A stretch of 64,000 nucleotides of DNA from Hyphomonadaceae bacterium (lineage in GTDB: Bacteria; Pseudomonadota; Alphaproteobacteria; Caulobacterales; Aquidulcibacteraceae). The position numbers and the translations under genes are program-made. Shown piece after piece: positions 47,001-58,194 of the stretch (its first letter is position 1; the number at the start of each line of letters is the position of its first letter). Location of the stretch: the NCBI GenBank assembly GCA_019753175.1, contig JAIELK010000001.1, forward strand, positions 1 to 64,000, given 5' to 3'. Under the pieces are notes generated by a model. The model was not told where the DNA came from. It saw nothing but the letters and a program-made list of their open reading frames with translations, and did not search any database.

Positions 47001-47112
47001 CCCTCGTCATTCCGGGGCTCGCGGAGCGAGAACCCGGAACCCAGTGGCAACCGTCGAACCCTGTGATCCCCTGGGTTCCGGATCGCGCTTAGTGCGTCCG
47101 GAATGACGAGGG
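47001..47112. repeat. palindromic element, family A, between murE and murF
   Basis: Ends match perfectly in inverted orientation: CCCTCGTCATTCCGG at 47001-47015 and CCGGAATGACGAGGG at 47098-47112, with CCGGAACCCAG/CTGGGTTCCGG inside. It fills nearly all of the murE-murF gap and would fold in the mRNA seven bases before the murF start codon. Confidence 0.9.
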
Positions 47113-47124
47113 TGATAGAACCAA

Positions 47125-48570
47125 TCAAGTTTGAACCTCCAACGCCGCGCGCGCCACGTCTTGATCAGAGAATGGATGGATCACGCCCTTGATGATCTGC
47201 CCGGTCTCGTGGCCCTTGCCCGCGATCATCAGCGCGTCGCCCGCTTTCAGCATCGACACGGCTTCGGCGATCGCCTGCGCGCGATCGCCGATCTCCACCG
47301 CGCTTGCGGCGCCCGCCATGATCTGTGCGCGTATAACGCCTGCGTCTTCGTTGCGCGGGTTGTCGTCAGTGACGATCACGACGTCGGCGTGGCGCGCAGC
47401 AATCGCGCCCATCTTCGCGCGTTTACCGGCGTCGCGGTCGCCGCCGCACCCGAACACCACGATGATGCGCCCCGGCGCGTGCGGCCGCGCCGCGCGCAGC
47501 AACACGTCGAGGCCGTCGGGCGTGTGCGCGTAGTCGACGAAGACGTGGCCGCCGCTCTTGCTCTGGCCGACGTGCTCCATGCGGCCTTTCACAGGCTTAA
47601 GTTTCGCCATGCCGGACCAAACCGCATTCGCCGCTTCGCCGAGCGCCAGCGCGAGCGCCGCCGCCATCACGGCATTGATCGCCTGAAACTCGCCGATCAG
47701 CGGCAGCTCAACCTCATGCTCGGCGCCAGACCAACGCAAGCGCATCGATTGCGCATTCGGCCGCGGTTGAATCTCCACGATTTTGAGGCCTTCAACGCCA
47801 GCGCGCCACCCCGCCGTCACGATCGGCAGCGCCGCCTTGCGCGCGCGCGCTTCAAACACCTCTGCCTCGCGCGAGTCCGCGTTGATCACAGCCACGCCCG
47901 CTGGCTTCACGATCTCCCAGATCCGCTGCTTGGCCTCGCGATAAGCCTCCATGGTTCTGTGATAGTCGAGATGATCCTGCGTCAGATTGGTGAAGCCGCC
48001 GGCGTCGAGCGGAACGAAGTCGACGCGATGCTGCGCCAGCCCATGGCTCGAGACTTCCATCGCGACATGCGTAACGCCGTCGTCAGCCAGCATTTGCAGC
48101 GTCTGATGAATTTGCACGGGATCGGCGGTGGTGTGGCCGAGATCGCGCACATTCCCATCCCAGATTGCGCCGAGCGTGCCCATGCTGGCGGCGCGCTTGC
48201 CCGCGCCGGTCCAGATCTGGCGAAGGAAGTCGACGGTCGAGCTCTTGCCGTTGGTGCCGGTGACTCCGACGATGACGCCCGGCCGGCGCGGATAGAACAA
48301 CGATGCGGCGCGCGCGATGTCGACGCGCGGATTTGCGCTCACGACATGGGCGAGGCCGGGATCGGCGTGCAGATCGCCGCCAGAGAGCACCGCGACGGCG
48401 CCGTTGGCCTTTGCCTGCGCAATGAAGTCGCGCCCATGTGCGGCGGTGCCTTGCAACGCGGCAAACAAGAAACCCGGGCGCACGGCGCGCGAGTCCGCGG
48501 TCAAACCGGCAATCTCAAGCTGAGCGGCGTCCGCCGGGACGCCGGTGGGAAACAAGTCGCCGAGCTTCAT
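47125..48570 (-). CDS. murE: UDP-MurNAc-dipeptide:diaminopimelate ligase
   Basis: Adds the third stem residue. 481 residues with the P-loop GVTGTNGKSSTVDFLRQI, MEVSSHGLAQHRV, and TDDNPRNED, whose DNPR motif selects meso-diaminopimelate and fits a Gram-negative wall. It is followed by a repeat before murF. The start ATG 48570 is nine bases after the ftsI stop. Confidence 0.96.
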   Translation of the reverse strand: MKLGDLFPTGVPADAAQLEIAGLTADSRAVRPGFLFAALQGTAAHGRDFIAQAKANGAVAVLSGGDLHADPGLAHVVSANPRVDIARAASLFYPRRPGVIVGVTGTNGKSSTVDFLRQIWTGAGKRAASMGTLGAIWDGNVRDLGHTTADPVQIHQTLQMLADDGVTHVAMEVSSHGLAQHRVDFVPLDAGGFTNLTQDHLDYHRTMEAYREAKQRIWEIVKPAGVAVINADSREAEVFEARARKAALPIVTAGWRAGVEGLKIVEIQPRPNAQSMRLRWSGAEHEVELPLIGEFQAINAVMAAALALALGEAANAVWSGMAKLKPVKGRMEHVGQSKSGGHVFVDYAHTPDGLDVLLRAARPHAPGRIIVVFGCGGDRDAGKRAKMGAIAARHADVVIVTDDNPRNEDAGVIRAQIMAGAASAVEIGDRAQAIAEAVSMLKAGDALMIAGKGHETGQIIKGVIHPFSDQDVARAALEVQT

Positions 48571-48579
48571 GTTCTCCCT

Positions 48580-50196
48580 CTAGCGCCGGGCCGCCGCCGG
48601 CTCCACCGCCAGGCCCAGCATCGGCGCGATCCGGCGCAGCACACGGCCAGCAACCGGCGCGGCCACGACGCCGCCCCGATCACCCGCCCGGGTGTCGTCC
48701 AACGCGACCACAATCACGTAGCGCGGATCGTTGGCCGGGAACACCCCCGCGAACGAGGAGAAGTTGCGCTGTTCGTCATAGCTGGCGTCGTCCGCCAGCT
48801 TCTCCGCCGTCCCGGTTTTGCCGGCGACCGCAAGACCGGGCACGTCCGCCGCGCGGCCCGTCCCCTGTGTCACCACGGCGCGCATGTAACTCAACACCTG
48901 ACGCGCCACAGGTTCGGAAAACACCGGCGTTCGTTCGACCGCACTGGCGTCGCGCAGCTGCAGCGTGGGCGTGACCCGCGCGCCGCCATTGACGAAAACG
49001 GTGTAGGCGCCGGCCAGCGACGCCGGTGTGGCCGCAAGCCCGTAACCGATGCCAAGACCGGCGACATCGCGCTCGCCACGAACCGGCGGCGCGAGCGGGG
49101 CTTGATCGCGCCCGAGCTCCAAGCCTGACGCTTGCGTCAGACCAAGGCGCTCCAAGTAAGCGCGCTGTCGCTCCGAACCCAGGCGCAGCGCCAACCGCGC
49201 TGCGCCAATGTTCGACGACCGTGTCAGCAGCTCGCGGAGCCCGACCAGGCCGACGATCCGCTCCTGATCTTCGATGCGGGTGTCGCCCAGCAGGAGCGGC
49301 TGACTGAGATCGAAAACCTCCGCCGGCCGCGCTCGTCCCTCCTCCAACGCCATCGCCACGGTGAACGGCTTCAGCGTGGAGCCGAGTTCGTGCACGTCGC
49401 CGGCAACCCGGTCCCGCCGCGCCGCGTCCGGCGCCTGCCCGGCGAGGTTGGGATCGAAGGCCGGCCATGACGCGAGCGCCAATGTCTCGCCGCTGCGGCC
49501 GTCGAGAATGATCGCCGCGGCGCCGGATGCGTTCGCCGCCCGCGCCGCGGCGTCCAGTTCGGCCTCCAAAGCGTACTGCACCCGCACGTCGAGGGAGAGC
49601 CGCAGCGTGCGGCCTTCCCGGCCGGCGCTCCTGATTTCTTCGTCGAGCCCGCGCTCGACGCCGGCCAGCGGATTCAAGTCGATGTCCGTGAACCCGAGCG
49701 CGTGCGCGGCCAGCGCGCCTTGCGGATAGCTACGCCGATGCTCGGCGACGGAGCCCACGCCAACAAGCGTCAGCGCCTGCGCCCGCGCGCGCTGTTCCTC
49801 GTCGAGCCCGCGCTGCAGGTACACAAGCCGTCGCGAGCGATCGCTCAAGCGGCGCACGAGCGTCGTTCGATCAAGCGTAGGAAACGCCGCGATGAGGCGA
49901 TCTGCGGTCTGTTCGGGATTGGCGACCCGATGCGGCTCCGCCGTCAGGGCGTAGGCGCGCACGGTCGTCGCCAACAGCACGCCGTGACGGTCGACGATGT
50001 CGCCACGCGGCAAGCCATGCAGCTGCGCGGCGCGTGGGCCAGCGAGTGGATCGCCAGAGAACGCAAGCTGGACAGCGCGCCCCGCCAACAACAGCAACAA
50101 CGCGAACACCGCAAGCGCCAGCAACCGGATACGGTCGCGCGCCGGCGCCGGCGTCTCGACGTCGAAGCGCGCCACGTCCGCGCTGAACACGGTCAC
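48580..50196 (-). CDS. ftsI: peptidoglycan transpeptidase FtsI (PBP3)
   Basis: Class B penicillin-binding protein of the divisome, 538 residues. Short cytoplasmic tail and one membrane segment (RLLALAVFALLLLLAGRAVQ), then the pedestal domain (RGDIVDRHGVLLATTV) and the transpeptidase domain with active-site motif GSTLKPF, SSN and KTGTAEK. The start is GTG at 50196, overlapping the ftsL stop (GTGA). It works with FtsW from the same cluster. Confidence 0.96.
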   Translation of the reverse strand: MTVFSADVARFDVETPAPARDRIRLLALAVFALLLLLAGRAVQLAFSGDPLAGPRAAQLHGLPRGDIVDRHGVLLATTVRAYALTAEPHRVANPEQTADRLIAAFPTLDRTTLVRRLSDRSRRLVYLQRGLDEEQRARAQALTLVGVGSVAEHRRSYPQGALAAHALGFTDIDLNPLAGVERGLDEEIRSAGREGRTLRLSLDVRVQYALEAELDAAARAANASGAAAIILDGRSGETLALASWPAFDPNLAGQAPDAARRDRVAGDVHELGSTLKPFTVAMALEEGRARPAEVFDLSQPLLLGDTRIEDQERIVGLVGLRELLTRSSNIGAARLALRLGSERQRAYLERLGLTQASGLELGRDQAPLAPPVRGERDVAGLGIGYGLAATPASLAGAYTVFVNGGARVTPTLQLRDASAVERTPVFSEPVARQVLSYMRAVVTQGTGRAADVPGLAVAGKTGTAEKLADDASYDEQRNFSSFAGVFPANDPRYVIVVALDDTRAGDRGGVVAAPVAGRVLRRIAPMLGLAVEPAAARR

Positions 50197-50507
50197 GGCG
50201 CTGCTCCGGCCTCTGGGAGATGATCGTCGATGGCGCTCTGCGGCAGCGCCGCACTCTCCTGACCGACCACTAACCCAAGACGCTCTTCGGCAAGCTGTTC
50301 GATGCGTCCAGGGCTCTCCAGCGTTGCGATCTCGGATCGGAGTTCGCGCAAGCGCGCTTCGCGTTCGGCAATCTCAAGGTTGAGCGCGCGCACGCGCGTC
50401 TCGGCGCGCGCCGCATCGCTCTTGGCTCGGTAGAGGCCAACCGCGAGCAACGCCACAACAATGACGGCGGCGGCTTGAAGCAAACGGATCAATCGAGTTT
50501 TCGCCAT
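50193..50507 (-). CDS. ftsL: cell division protein FtsL-like
   Basis: 104-residue bitopic protein: a basic short tail (MAKTRLIRLL), one membrane segment (AAAVIVVALLAVGLY), then a periplasmic coiled coil (ARAETRVRALNLEIAEREAR, LRELRSEIATLE). Size, topology and place between rsmH and ftsI identify FtsL despite weak sequence conservation in this family. It overlaps rsmH by 19 bases and ftsI by 4. Confidence 0.88.
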   Translation of the reverse strand: MAKTRLIRLLQAAAVIVVALLAVGLYRAKSDAARAETRVRALNLEIAEREARLRELRSEIATLESPGRIEQLAEERLGLVVGQESAALPQSAIDDHLPEAGAAP

Positions 50508-51469
50508 TCAGCCTCCGCTTTCGGCGCCAAGCCCGGCGGTTCGAGGTCGCCCCACGCCGGCGCGTCTGTCCGCACAGCCCAGCGCAGACTGGCGGAGCGC
50601 GCCCGCGGGTTGGCCGCCACCTCCTCATCCGACGGCGCCGTCGCGCGCCTTCGGTCCAGCCGGAAGCTTGGCGCGCGCTCCGGCGCAACATCGGGCGCAT
50701 GGCGCGACCCGCGTCCGCGCGCATCGGCGCGCTCGGTCAGGAACAGCTTGACCATACGGTCCTCAAGCGAGTGAAAGGAGACGACAACCAAACGGCCGCC
50801 CGGCTTCAGCTTCGCTTCGGCGGCGGACAGGCCGCGTGCGATTTCGCCAAGCTCGTCGTTCACCAGCATGCGCAGGGCCTGAAACGTCTTTGTCGCGGGG
50901 TGGGTGCGCGCGCCCTTGCGCCCGCCCACCGCGTCCTCGACGATTTTCGCAAAGGCGAGCGTGCGCGTGATCGGCTTTGCTGCCCGCGCCTGCACGATGG
51001 CGCGCGCGATGCGACGGCTGTCGTCGTCTTCGCCGTAGCGATAGATGAGTTCGGCGAGCGCGGGCTCGCTTAGGCGATTGACCGCGTCGGCGGCGCTCAA
51101 ACCTTGCTTCTCCATCCGCATGTCGAGCGCCGCGTCCGCTTGAAACGAAAAGCCTCGTTCTGCCTGGTCGAGCTGAAACGAGGAGACGCCGAGATCGAAC
51201 ACGACGCCCGTTAATTGCTCGTTTACGAACGCGCCGATTTCACCGAATCGCGCAGCAATAAGCGTCAAGCGGTCAGGGAACTGCGCTTCCAGCGCCGCAC
51301 CGCGCGCGATCGCGTCTGGATCACGGTCGAAGGCGATCACGCGTGCGCCGGCCTCGAGCATCGCGCGGGTGTAGCCGCCGCCGCCGAACGTGGCGTCGAC
51401 AATGAGCGCGCCGGGCTCGATCGAGAGCGCCTCGAGCGCTTCACGCAGCAGGACGGGGGCGTGGGTCAT
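50489..51469 (-). CDS. rsmH: 16S rRNA m4C1402 methyltransferase
   Basis: SAM enzyme (MraW) methylating C1402 of 16S rRNA. 326 residues. THAPVLLREALEALS and VDATFGGGGYTRAMLEAGA are diagnostic, with FSFQADAALDMRM and VVSFHSLEDRMVKLF further on. ATG 51469 is used; the upstream reading to 51496 has no family match. It is the first gene of the dcw cluster here. mraZ, which usually precedes it, is not present between rsmH and nusG. Confidence 0.95.
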   Translation of the reverse strand: MTHAPVLLREALEALSIEPGALIVDATFGGGGYTRAMLEAGARVIAFDRDPDAIARGAALEAQFPDRLTLIAARFGEIGAFVNEQLTGVVFDLGVSSFQLDQAERGFSFQADAALDMRMEKQGLSAADAVNRLSEPALAELIYRYGEDDDSRRIARAIVQARAAKPITRTLAFAKIVEDAVGGRKGARTHPATKTFQALRMLVNDELGEIARGLSAAEAKLKPGGRLVVVSFHSLEDRMVKLFLTERADARGRGSRHAPDVAPERAPSFRLDRRRATAPSDEEVAANPRARSASLRWAVRTDAPAWGDLEPPGLAPKAEAEWRKLD

Positions 51470-51507
51470 CGCTGAACAACCCCTAATCGTTGGCAATGAA
51501 GCGAAGG

Positions 51508-51525
51508 GCCGCCAGCGAAGGCGGC
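51508..51525 (-). terminator. weak hairpin between nusG and rsmH
   Basis: A six-base stem GCCGCC/GGCGGC with loop TTCGCT (minus strand) followed by CCCTTCGCTTCATT. It is possibly a terminator or attenuator for nusG read-through into rsmH. There is no proper T run, so support is limited. Confidence 0.3.
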
Positions 51526-51638
51526 TCGGGTCCGTATCAATGGGCAGTGCCGATACAGGCTCACACGGGCCAGCTTAGAGCGAGTCCGCCCCGCGCGCGC
51601 TGGCGAGATGCTCCTCCGACAGTTCCGCGAAAGCGGAC

Positions 51639-52217
51639 CTACCGAAGCTTCTCTACTTGCCCGTATTCGAGGTCGACCGGGGTTTCGCGGCCGAAGATCA
51701 TGACCGCGACCTTGAGACGCCCGCGCTCTTCATCCACTTCCGAAACCAAGCCTTCGAAGCTTTGGAACGGCCCGTCCGACACGCGAACCTTCTCGCCCAC
51801 TTCGTAGTGGATGAGTTGGCGCGGTTTGGCGCTCGCCTGTTCGGCGACGCGACCCAAGATGCGTTCGACCTCGCGATCGCTGACCGGCTGCGGCTTGTTC
51901 TGCGTGCCCAGAAAACCTGTCACCTTCGGCGTATTCTTGACCAAGTGGTAGGCTTGGTCGGTCATTTCCATCTTGACCAGCACATAGCCTGGGAAGTGGC
52001 GATGCTGGCGCACCTTCTTGGCGCCGCGAACCACCTCGGTGACTTCCTCGGTCGGCACCTGGATGTCTTCGAACTGCTCTTCGAGGCCCTGACGCTGCGC
52101 CTGCTCGCGAATCGCCTCAGCGACCTTGCCCTCGAAGTTCGAATAGGCATGGACGATGTACCAGCGCGCCTTGCCGGAATAACGCGGCTTTGCCTCGACG
52201 GTTTCTGCTTCAACCAT
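51639..52217 (-). CDS. nusG: transcription termination/antitermination factor NusG
   Basis: 192 residues. The NGN domain (KARWYIVHAYSNFEGKVAEA, FPGYVLVKMEM) binds RNA polymerase and the C-terminal KOW domain (EVGEKVRVSDGPFQSFEGLV) contacts Rho or ribosomal protein S10. ATG 52217 gives the usual start; a TTG at 52226 overlaps secE. It follows secE as in most bacteria, but the next gene downstream is rsmH rather than rplK. Confidence 0.95.
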   Translation of the reverse strand: MVEAETVEAKPRYSGKARWYIVHAYSNFEGKVAEAIREQAQRQGLEEQFEDIQVPTEEVTEVVRGAKKVRQHRHFPGYVLVKMEMTDQAYHLVKNTPKVTGFLGTQNKPQPVSDREVERILGRVAEQASAKPRQLIHYEVGEKVRVSDGPFQSFEGLVSEVDEERGRLKVAVMIFGRETPVDLEYGQVEKLR

Positions 52218-52222
52218 GGCGA

Positions 52223-52462
52223 TCAACCAAACAGACCCAAAAGGAAACTCATGGTGTTACGCAGGATGAGGTCGACAAGGAAGAAGAACACCCCGGCCAA
52301 CAGCGCCATGATCAGCACCATGATGGTCGAGACCGTGACTTCCTGGCGCGTGGCCCATGTGACCTTGCGCCCTTCGGCGCGGACCTCGCCGAAGAAGCGG
52401 AACAGTCCGCCTTTGCGCCGCGGCTCGGCTTCCTGTTCTTGATCGGCGGTATCCATCGACAT
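52223..52462 (-). CDS. secE: preprotein translocase subunit SecE
   Basis: 79 residues, the single-segment form of SecE. A charged N-terminus leads to FFGEVRAEGRKVTWATRQEV, the conserved cytoplasmic amphipathic helix, then one membrane segment (IMVLIMALLAGVFFFLVDLI). It clamps SecY in the translocon. GGAAG lies before ATG 52462; ATG 52456 is possible. It is preceded by tRNA-Trp and followed by nusG, the classical arrangement. Confidence 0.95.
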   Translation of the reverse strand: MSMDTADQEQEAEPRRKGGLFRFFGEVRAEGRKVTWATRQEVTVSTIMVLIMALLAGVFFFLVDLILRNTMSFLLGLFG

Positions 52463-52530
52463 CCGGCTTCCGACTTCCCTCTGAACTGCGCATCACATCG
52501 GACCGCCTCGCGCTTTACGCAAGACGGGCC

Positions 52531-52606
52531 TGGCAGGAGTGGAGGGACTCGAACCCCCGACCCTCGGTTTTGGAGACCGATGCTCTACCAGCTGAGCTAC
52601 ACTCCT
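52531..52606 (-). tRNA. trnW: tRNA-Trp (CCA)
   Basis: Minus-strand cloverleaf: acceptor stem AGGAGTG/CACTCCT with discriminator G and encoded CCA, D arm GCTCAGCTGGTAGAGC, anticodon arm CGGTCTCCAAAACCG with anticodon CCA, and T arm GGGGGTTCGAGTCCCTC. It directly precedes secE, as is usual for trnW. Confidence 0.96.
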
Positions 52607-52745
52607 AGTCCCGGCCACACGCTTCCCCTTCGCGTTGCAAATTCTGCTTGCGGAGCAAAGGGAAGGCGGCCGCGAGCGCGCTGGTGGCGCCGCGGGCCGG
52701 CAAGGGGGCGCTTATGCCCGATGGCACAAGCGCCTGCAAGGGCGG

Positions 52746-53135
52746 TCAGTCGCCGTCGTAGAGCACTTCCCAGGCGTGCCCGTCCGGGTCGGTGAAATAG
52801 CCCGCGTACATGCCGTCATCCTCTTCGGCGGCGGTGACGGAAGCGCCGGCGGCCTTGGCCTTGGAAAGCACTTGGTCGACCTCGCCCCGGGTCTCGACGA
52901 AATATGACAGCATGGCCGAGAGGCTGCCTTTGGCAGCGACCCCCTTGCCGACGCCCTCCGCGTACTCGCCAAAATCTTCGCGGTTCAGCAGCACCAGATA
53001 GATGCCGTCGAGATCCAGCGCCGCGTGGTCCTCATCGCCCTCCTCGACCGTCAAGCCAAGGCCGTCGCGATAGAACTTCAGCGACTTCTGCAAATCGTCG
53101 ACGGGAATGGTGACGCAAGAAATCGCTGCCGGCAT
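52746..53135 (-). CDS. VOC-family (glyoxalase/bleomycin-resistance fold) protein
   Basis: 129-residue protein with the paired beta-alpha-beta-beta-beta modules: CVTIPVDDLQKSLKFYRDGL at the start and AGYFTDPDGHAWEVLYDGD at the end, with the expected acidic metal-ligand position near the C-terminus. It could act in isomerisation, dioxygenation or antibiotic binding; the substrate is unknown. GGAGGATCCG precedes ATG 53135. It lies between tRNA-Trp and the outer-membrane protein gene. Confidence 0.82.
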   Translation of the reverse strand: MPAAISCVTIPVDDLQKSLKFYRDGLGLTVEEGDEDHAALDLDGIYLVLLNREDFGEYAEGVGKGVAAKGSLSAMLSYFVETRGEVDQVLSKAKAAGASVTAAEEDDGMYAGYFTDPDGHAWEVLYDGD

Positions 53136-53390
53136 CGGATCCTCCAAAATCGCTGATAATCAGCCACGCCCTTGGATGATTGGATTCTCAAGCCGGCAAA
53201 ACCAAAAACGGTTAAAGGCGCTGTAATATTTAGGGAAACTTGGCGCCTTTGCGACTGACCCCGTGGGTTTTGCGCAACGCCAGATGCGCACCGGCGCCTC
53301 GTTTCGGCGCCGGCGCTTTCAAGGCTGGTGTAAGCTCGCTAAGTACCCGCGCAGGCGGGTTTGAAACTGCCCAAACAGGGGAAAGCACTC

Positions 53391-54146
53391 ATGAACAAAC
53401 TCATCGCGTCGGCTGCCGCTCTGCTGGCGCTCGCCGCGCCTGGCATGGCCGCAGCCCAAACGGGCTACGTGGGCCTCTCTTACTCCAGCAACGACGACAG
53501 CGAAATCAACACCACCGCGCTGAGCGGCGCGGTTGCGCTGGGATCTAGTTTCCAGCTCGACGGCACCTATGCCAACGCTGAAGCTGACGGCGGCGGCGAG
53601 GCTGATTTCTGGAACCTCGGAGGCCACCTGTTCAACCGCAGCGGCAACATGCTCTGGGGCGGCTACCTCGGATACTCGACGCTGGATTTCGCTGGAGATT
53701 CCCTCGACGAGTGGACCATCGCCGGTCAGATGCAGTACTACGCTGACCGCACGACATTCAGCGGCGACCTGAGCTATTCTCAGGCCGAATTCTTGGTTGA
53801 CTTGGATGTGTGGGGCCTGGACGGGGAAATCCGTCACTTCGCGACCGACAACTTCTCGATCCAAGGCAACCTTGGCTACTTCGACGCATCGGCTGACGGG
53901 GGCGCCAGCGTCGATGGCTTGCGCTACGGCATCGGCGCCGAGTGGCAGCTCAGTGGTGCTCCCTTCAGCATCTACGGCGGCTGGCAGCAGATCGATGTTG
54001 AAGATGAAGACGCCTCCTCGCTCGGCGTCGGCGTTCGCTGGAACTTTGGCGGTACCTTGTTCGAGCGGAACCGTTCGGGCGCTGGATTGAACCGTCCGGT
54101 CGGCTTCAACGAGAGCCTTTTGCTCGGCGGCGCGACGCCACGCTGA
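53391..54146 (+). CDS. outer-membrane beta-barrel protein, family not assigned
   Basis: 251 residues with a signal peptide (ASAAALLALAAPGMAAAQ, cut after AQ). The mature chain alternates short aromatic-ended beta strands (YVGLSYSS, FQLDGTYAN, MLWGGYLGYST, IQGNLGYFD, LRYGIGAEWQL, FSIYGGWQQI, LGVGVRWNFG), as in small porin-like barrels, but ends with a polar tail rather than a terminal Phe. AGGGGAAAGC precedes ATG 53391. A strong terminator follows. It lies on the plus strand between fusA and the VOC gene. Confidence 0.75.
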   Translation: MNKLIASAAALLALAAPGMAAAQTGYVGLSYSSNDDSEINTTALSGAVALGSSFQLDGTYANAEADGGGEADFWNLGGHLFNRSGNMLWGGYLGYSTLDFAGDSLDEWTIAGQMQYYADRTTFSGDLSYSQAEFLVDLDVWGLDGEIRHFATDNFSIQGNLGYFDASADGGASVDGLRYGIGAEWQLSGAPFSIYGGWQQIDVEDEDASSLGVGVRWNFGGTLFERNRSGAGLNRPVGFNESLLLGGATPR

Positions 54147-54170
54147 TCGCAGAGCAATGGCGAAAAGAGA

Positions 54171-54199
54171 AACGCCCCGGCTTCGGCCGGGGCGTTTTT
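54171..54199 (+). terminator. intrinsic terminator of the outer-membrane protein gene
   Basis: A perfect 11-base stem (AACGCCCCGGC with GCCGGGGCGTT) capped by a TTCG tetraloop, followed by TTTTTC. It begins 24 bases after the stop codon. Confidence 0.9.
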
Positions 54200-54220
54200 C
54201 TTCGCCGACACCGCAACAGA

Positions 54221-54246
54221 AAGGGCCGCTCTCATGAGCGGCCCTT
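54221..54246 (-). terminator. terminator hairpin downstream of fusA
   Basis: A ten-base perfect stem AAGGGCCGCT/AGCGGCCCTT with a six-base loop. On the minus strand it is followed by TCTGTTGCGG. It probably ends the rpsL-rpsG-fusA transcript; the opposed terminator for the plus-strand gene is next to it. Confidence 0.6.
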
Positions 54247-54305
54247 GGTGTTTCGTCGCATTGGATCCACGTCGGTCAGCTCAGTGAGCACCCCGCGCGC
54301 TAACC

Positions 54306-56387
<2,082 letters not shown>

Positions 56388-56473
56388 GACAATTCTGTCC
56401 GTATGCTAAGGACACCGGCGTCTTGCGAGCCGGTGGTTAGGCCGGCTTTGAGAGCGCCGGCGATCCGTTTGGA

Positions 56474-56956
<483 letters not shown>

Positions 56957-57328
56957 TTACTTCGGTCGTTTGGCGCCATAGAGCGAGCGGCGCTTCTTGC
57001 GGTCCTTGACCCCTTGGGTGTCGAGCACGCCACGCAGGATGTGGTAGCGCACACCCGGCAAATCCTTCACCCGGCCGCCGCGGATCAGCACCACCGAGTG
57101 CTCCTGCAGGTTGTGGCCTTCGCCCGGGATGTAGCACACCGCCTCGATGCCGGTGGTCAGGCGCACCTTGGCCACTTTCCGCAGCGCCGAGTTCGGCTTC
57201 TTCGGGGTGGTCGTATAGACCCGTGTGCACACGCCGCGCCGCTGCGGGCACGCCTTCAGGGCCGGAGACTTGTTGCGCGCCGGATTGGGTGACCGCGGCT
57301 TGCGGATCAGCTGGTTGATCGTCGGCAT
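56957..57328 (-). CDS. rpsL: 30S ribosomal protein S12
   Basis: 123 residues, the standard length, with [30 protein letters not shown] (the decoding-site Lys is present, wild type) and [20 protein letters not shown]. It is the first gene of the rpsL-rpsG-fusA operon. Upstream is a 250-base divergent gap. Confidence 0.98.
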   Translation of the reverse strand: MPTINQLIRKPRSPNPARNKSPALKACPQRRGVCTRVYTTTPKKPNSALRKVAKVRLTTGIEAVCYIPGEGHNLQEHSVVLIRGGRVKDLPGVRYHILRGVLDTQGVKDRKKRRSLYGAKRPK

Positions 57329-57576
57329 TTCGCCCTTTTTCTCTTCCCGTGGTCCAAACTCAAGTAGCGCGCCCTTGCAGCCCCCTGGGGGACCGCGTCG
57401 CGGCGCGCTGAAAACAGTCCAATCGGCGGGGCCCGGGCCAAAGCAAGCTTAAGGGCAGCCGTTCCGAGTGAGGGCGGAGACATACGGGCGACGGGCGCAG
57501 GCGTCAAGCGGCGGGCTGGGCGAAGCGAGCCGGCTGGGGCTAAGCTACCGCGATCGTGGATGTCAGGGCGGACCGA
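57329..57576. other. divergent intergenic region between rpsL and the next gene
   Basis: 248 bases that must hold the str operon promoter (minus) and the plus-strand promoter of the hypothetical gene. I see GC-rich palindromic stretches but no convincing -35/-10 pair. No open reading frame here is supported. Confidence 0.4.
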
Positions 57577-58194
57577 ATGCAGCAAGAACCCGGCGGAGTG
57601 AGGCGTCTCATCAGTGCAGCGTTCGAAGGGGATTCGCCTCCGGCGCAGCTCAGCGTGGGCTTGGTGACCCTGGTGGAGCTGTGCCAGTTGGCCATGCCCG
57701 ATCCAAACCTGATGAGAGCGCAGCTGTTGGCTGCTGGCTTCGTTCAGGGCAAGGAGGCGCCCGCTATGGCGGCGGCCTCGACCCTGGCGCTTGAGACCAA
57801 TATCTTCACGTCGCCGGTGCGCAATCTGCGGCACACGATCTACGGCAACGAACGCCTGCAATCGCCGGTGATCATGCTTCTGAGCGAAGGAGACACTGAC
57901 AAGGGCGGCGTCGTTTTCGCCAGCGCCGTTTTTCGCGAAGCGATCGAAGCGGACGTCGTAAAGGCAGTAACGCACGTCACCGGCAAGACGCCGCTAACCG
58001 GCAGCACTACGCGCAACGCGGAGGGCAAGCTCTTGAGACGCGTTTTCTGGGACACGGAATATGTGGCTGGCGTCCAGGGCATCGTTGCCAGTGGACCCGA
58101 GAATGTGGAGGCCACCCACTTGCCGCGGGCGATAACCGCCTTCGCGAAGAGTGGAGCTAGGCCAGCCGCCGTTGCGCAAGGACGCGCGCCTTAA
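57577..58194 (+). CDS. hypothetical protein
   Basis: 205 residues from ATG 57577, chosen because AGGGCGG is five bases upstream; a GTG 21 bases earlier has none. I do not recognise the family. The N-terminal third is helical and Ala-rich. The middle has a probable beta region (LQSPVIMLLSEGDTDKGGVV) and a Gly/Thr loop (VTGKTPLTGSTTRNAEGK). There is no signal peptide or membrane segment. It converges with the next gene and overlaps it by 38 bases. Confidence 0.55.
   Translation: MQQEPGGVRRLISAAFEGDSPPAQLSVGLVTLVELCQLAMPDPNLMRAQLLAAGFVQGKEAPAMAAASTLALETNIFTSPVRNLRHTIYGNERLQSPVIMLLSEGDTDKGGVVFASAVFREAIEADVVKAVTHVTGKTPLTGSTTRNAEGKLLRRVFWDTEYVAGVQGIVASGPENVEATHLPRAITAFAKSGARPAAVAQGRAP

Noticed and set aside
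47131-49128. A 665-codon open frame on the plus strand
   Set aside because: It is antisense to murE and ftsI and has the Arg/Ala/His-rich composition of a shadow frame.
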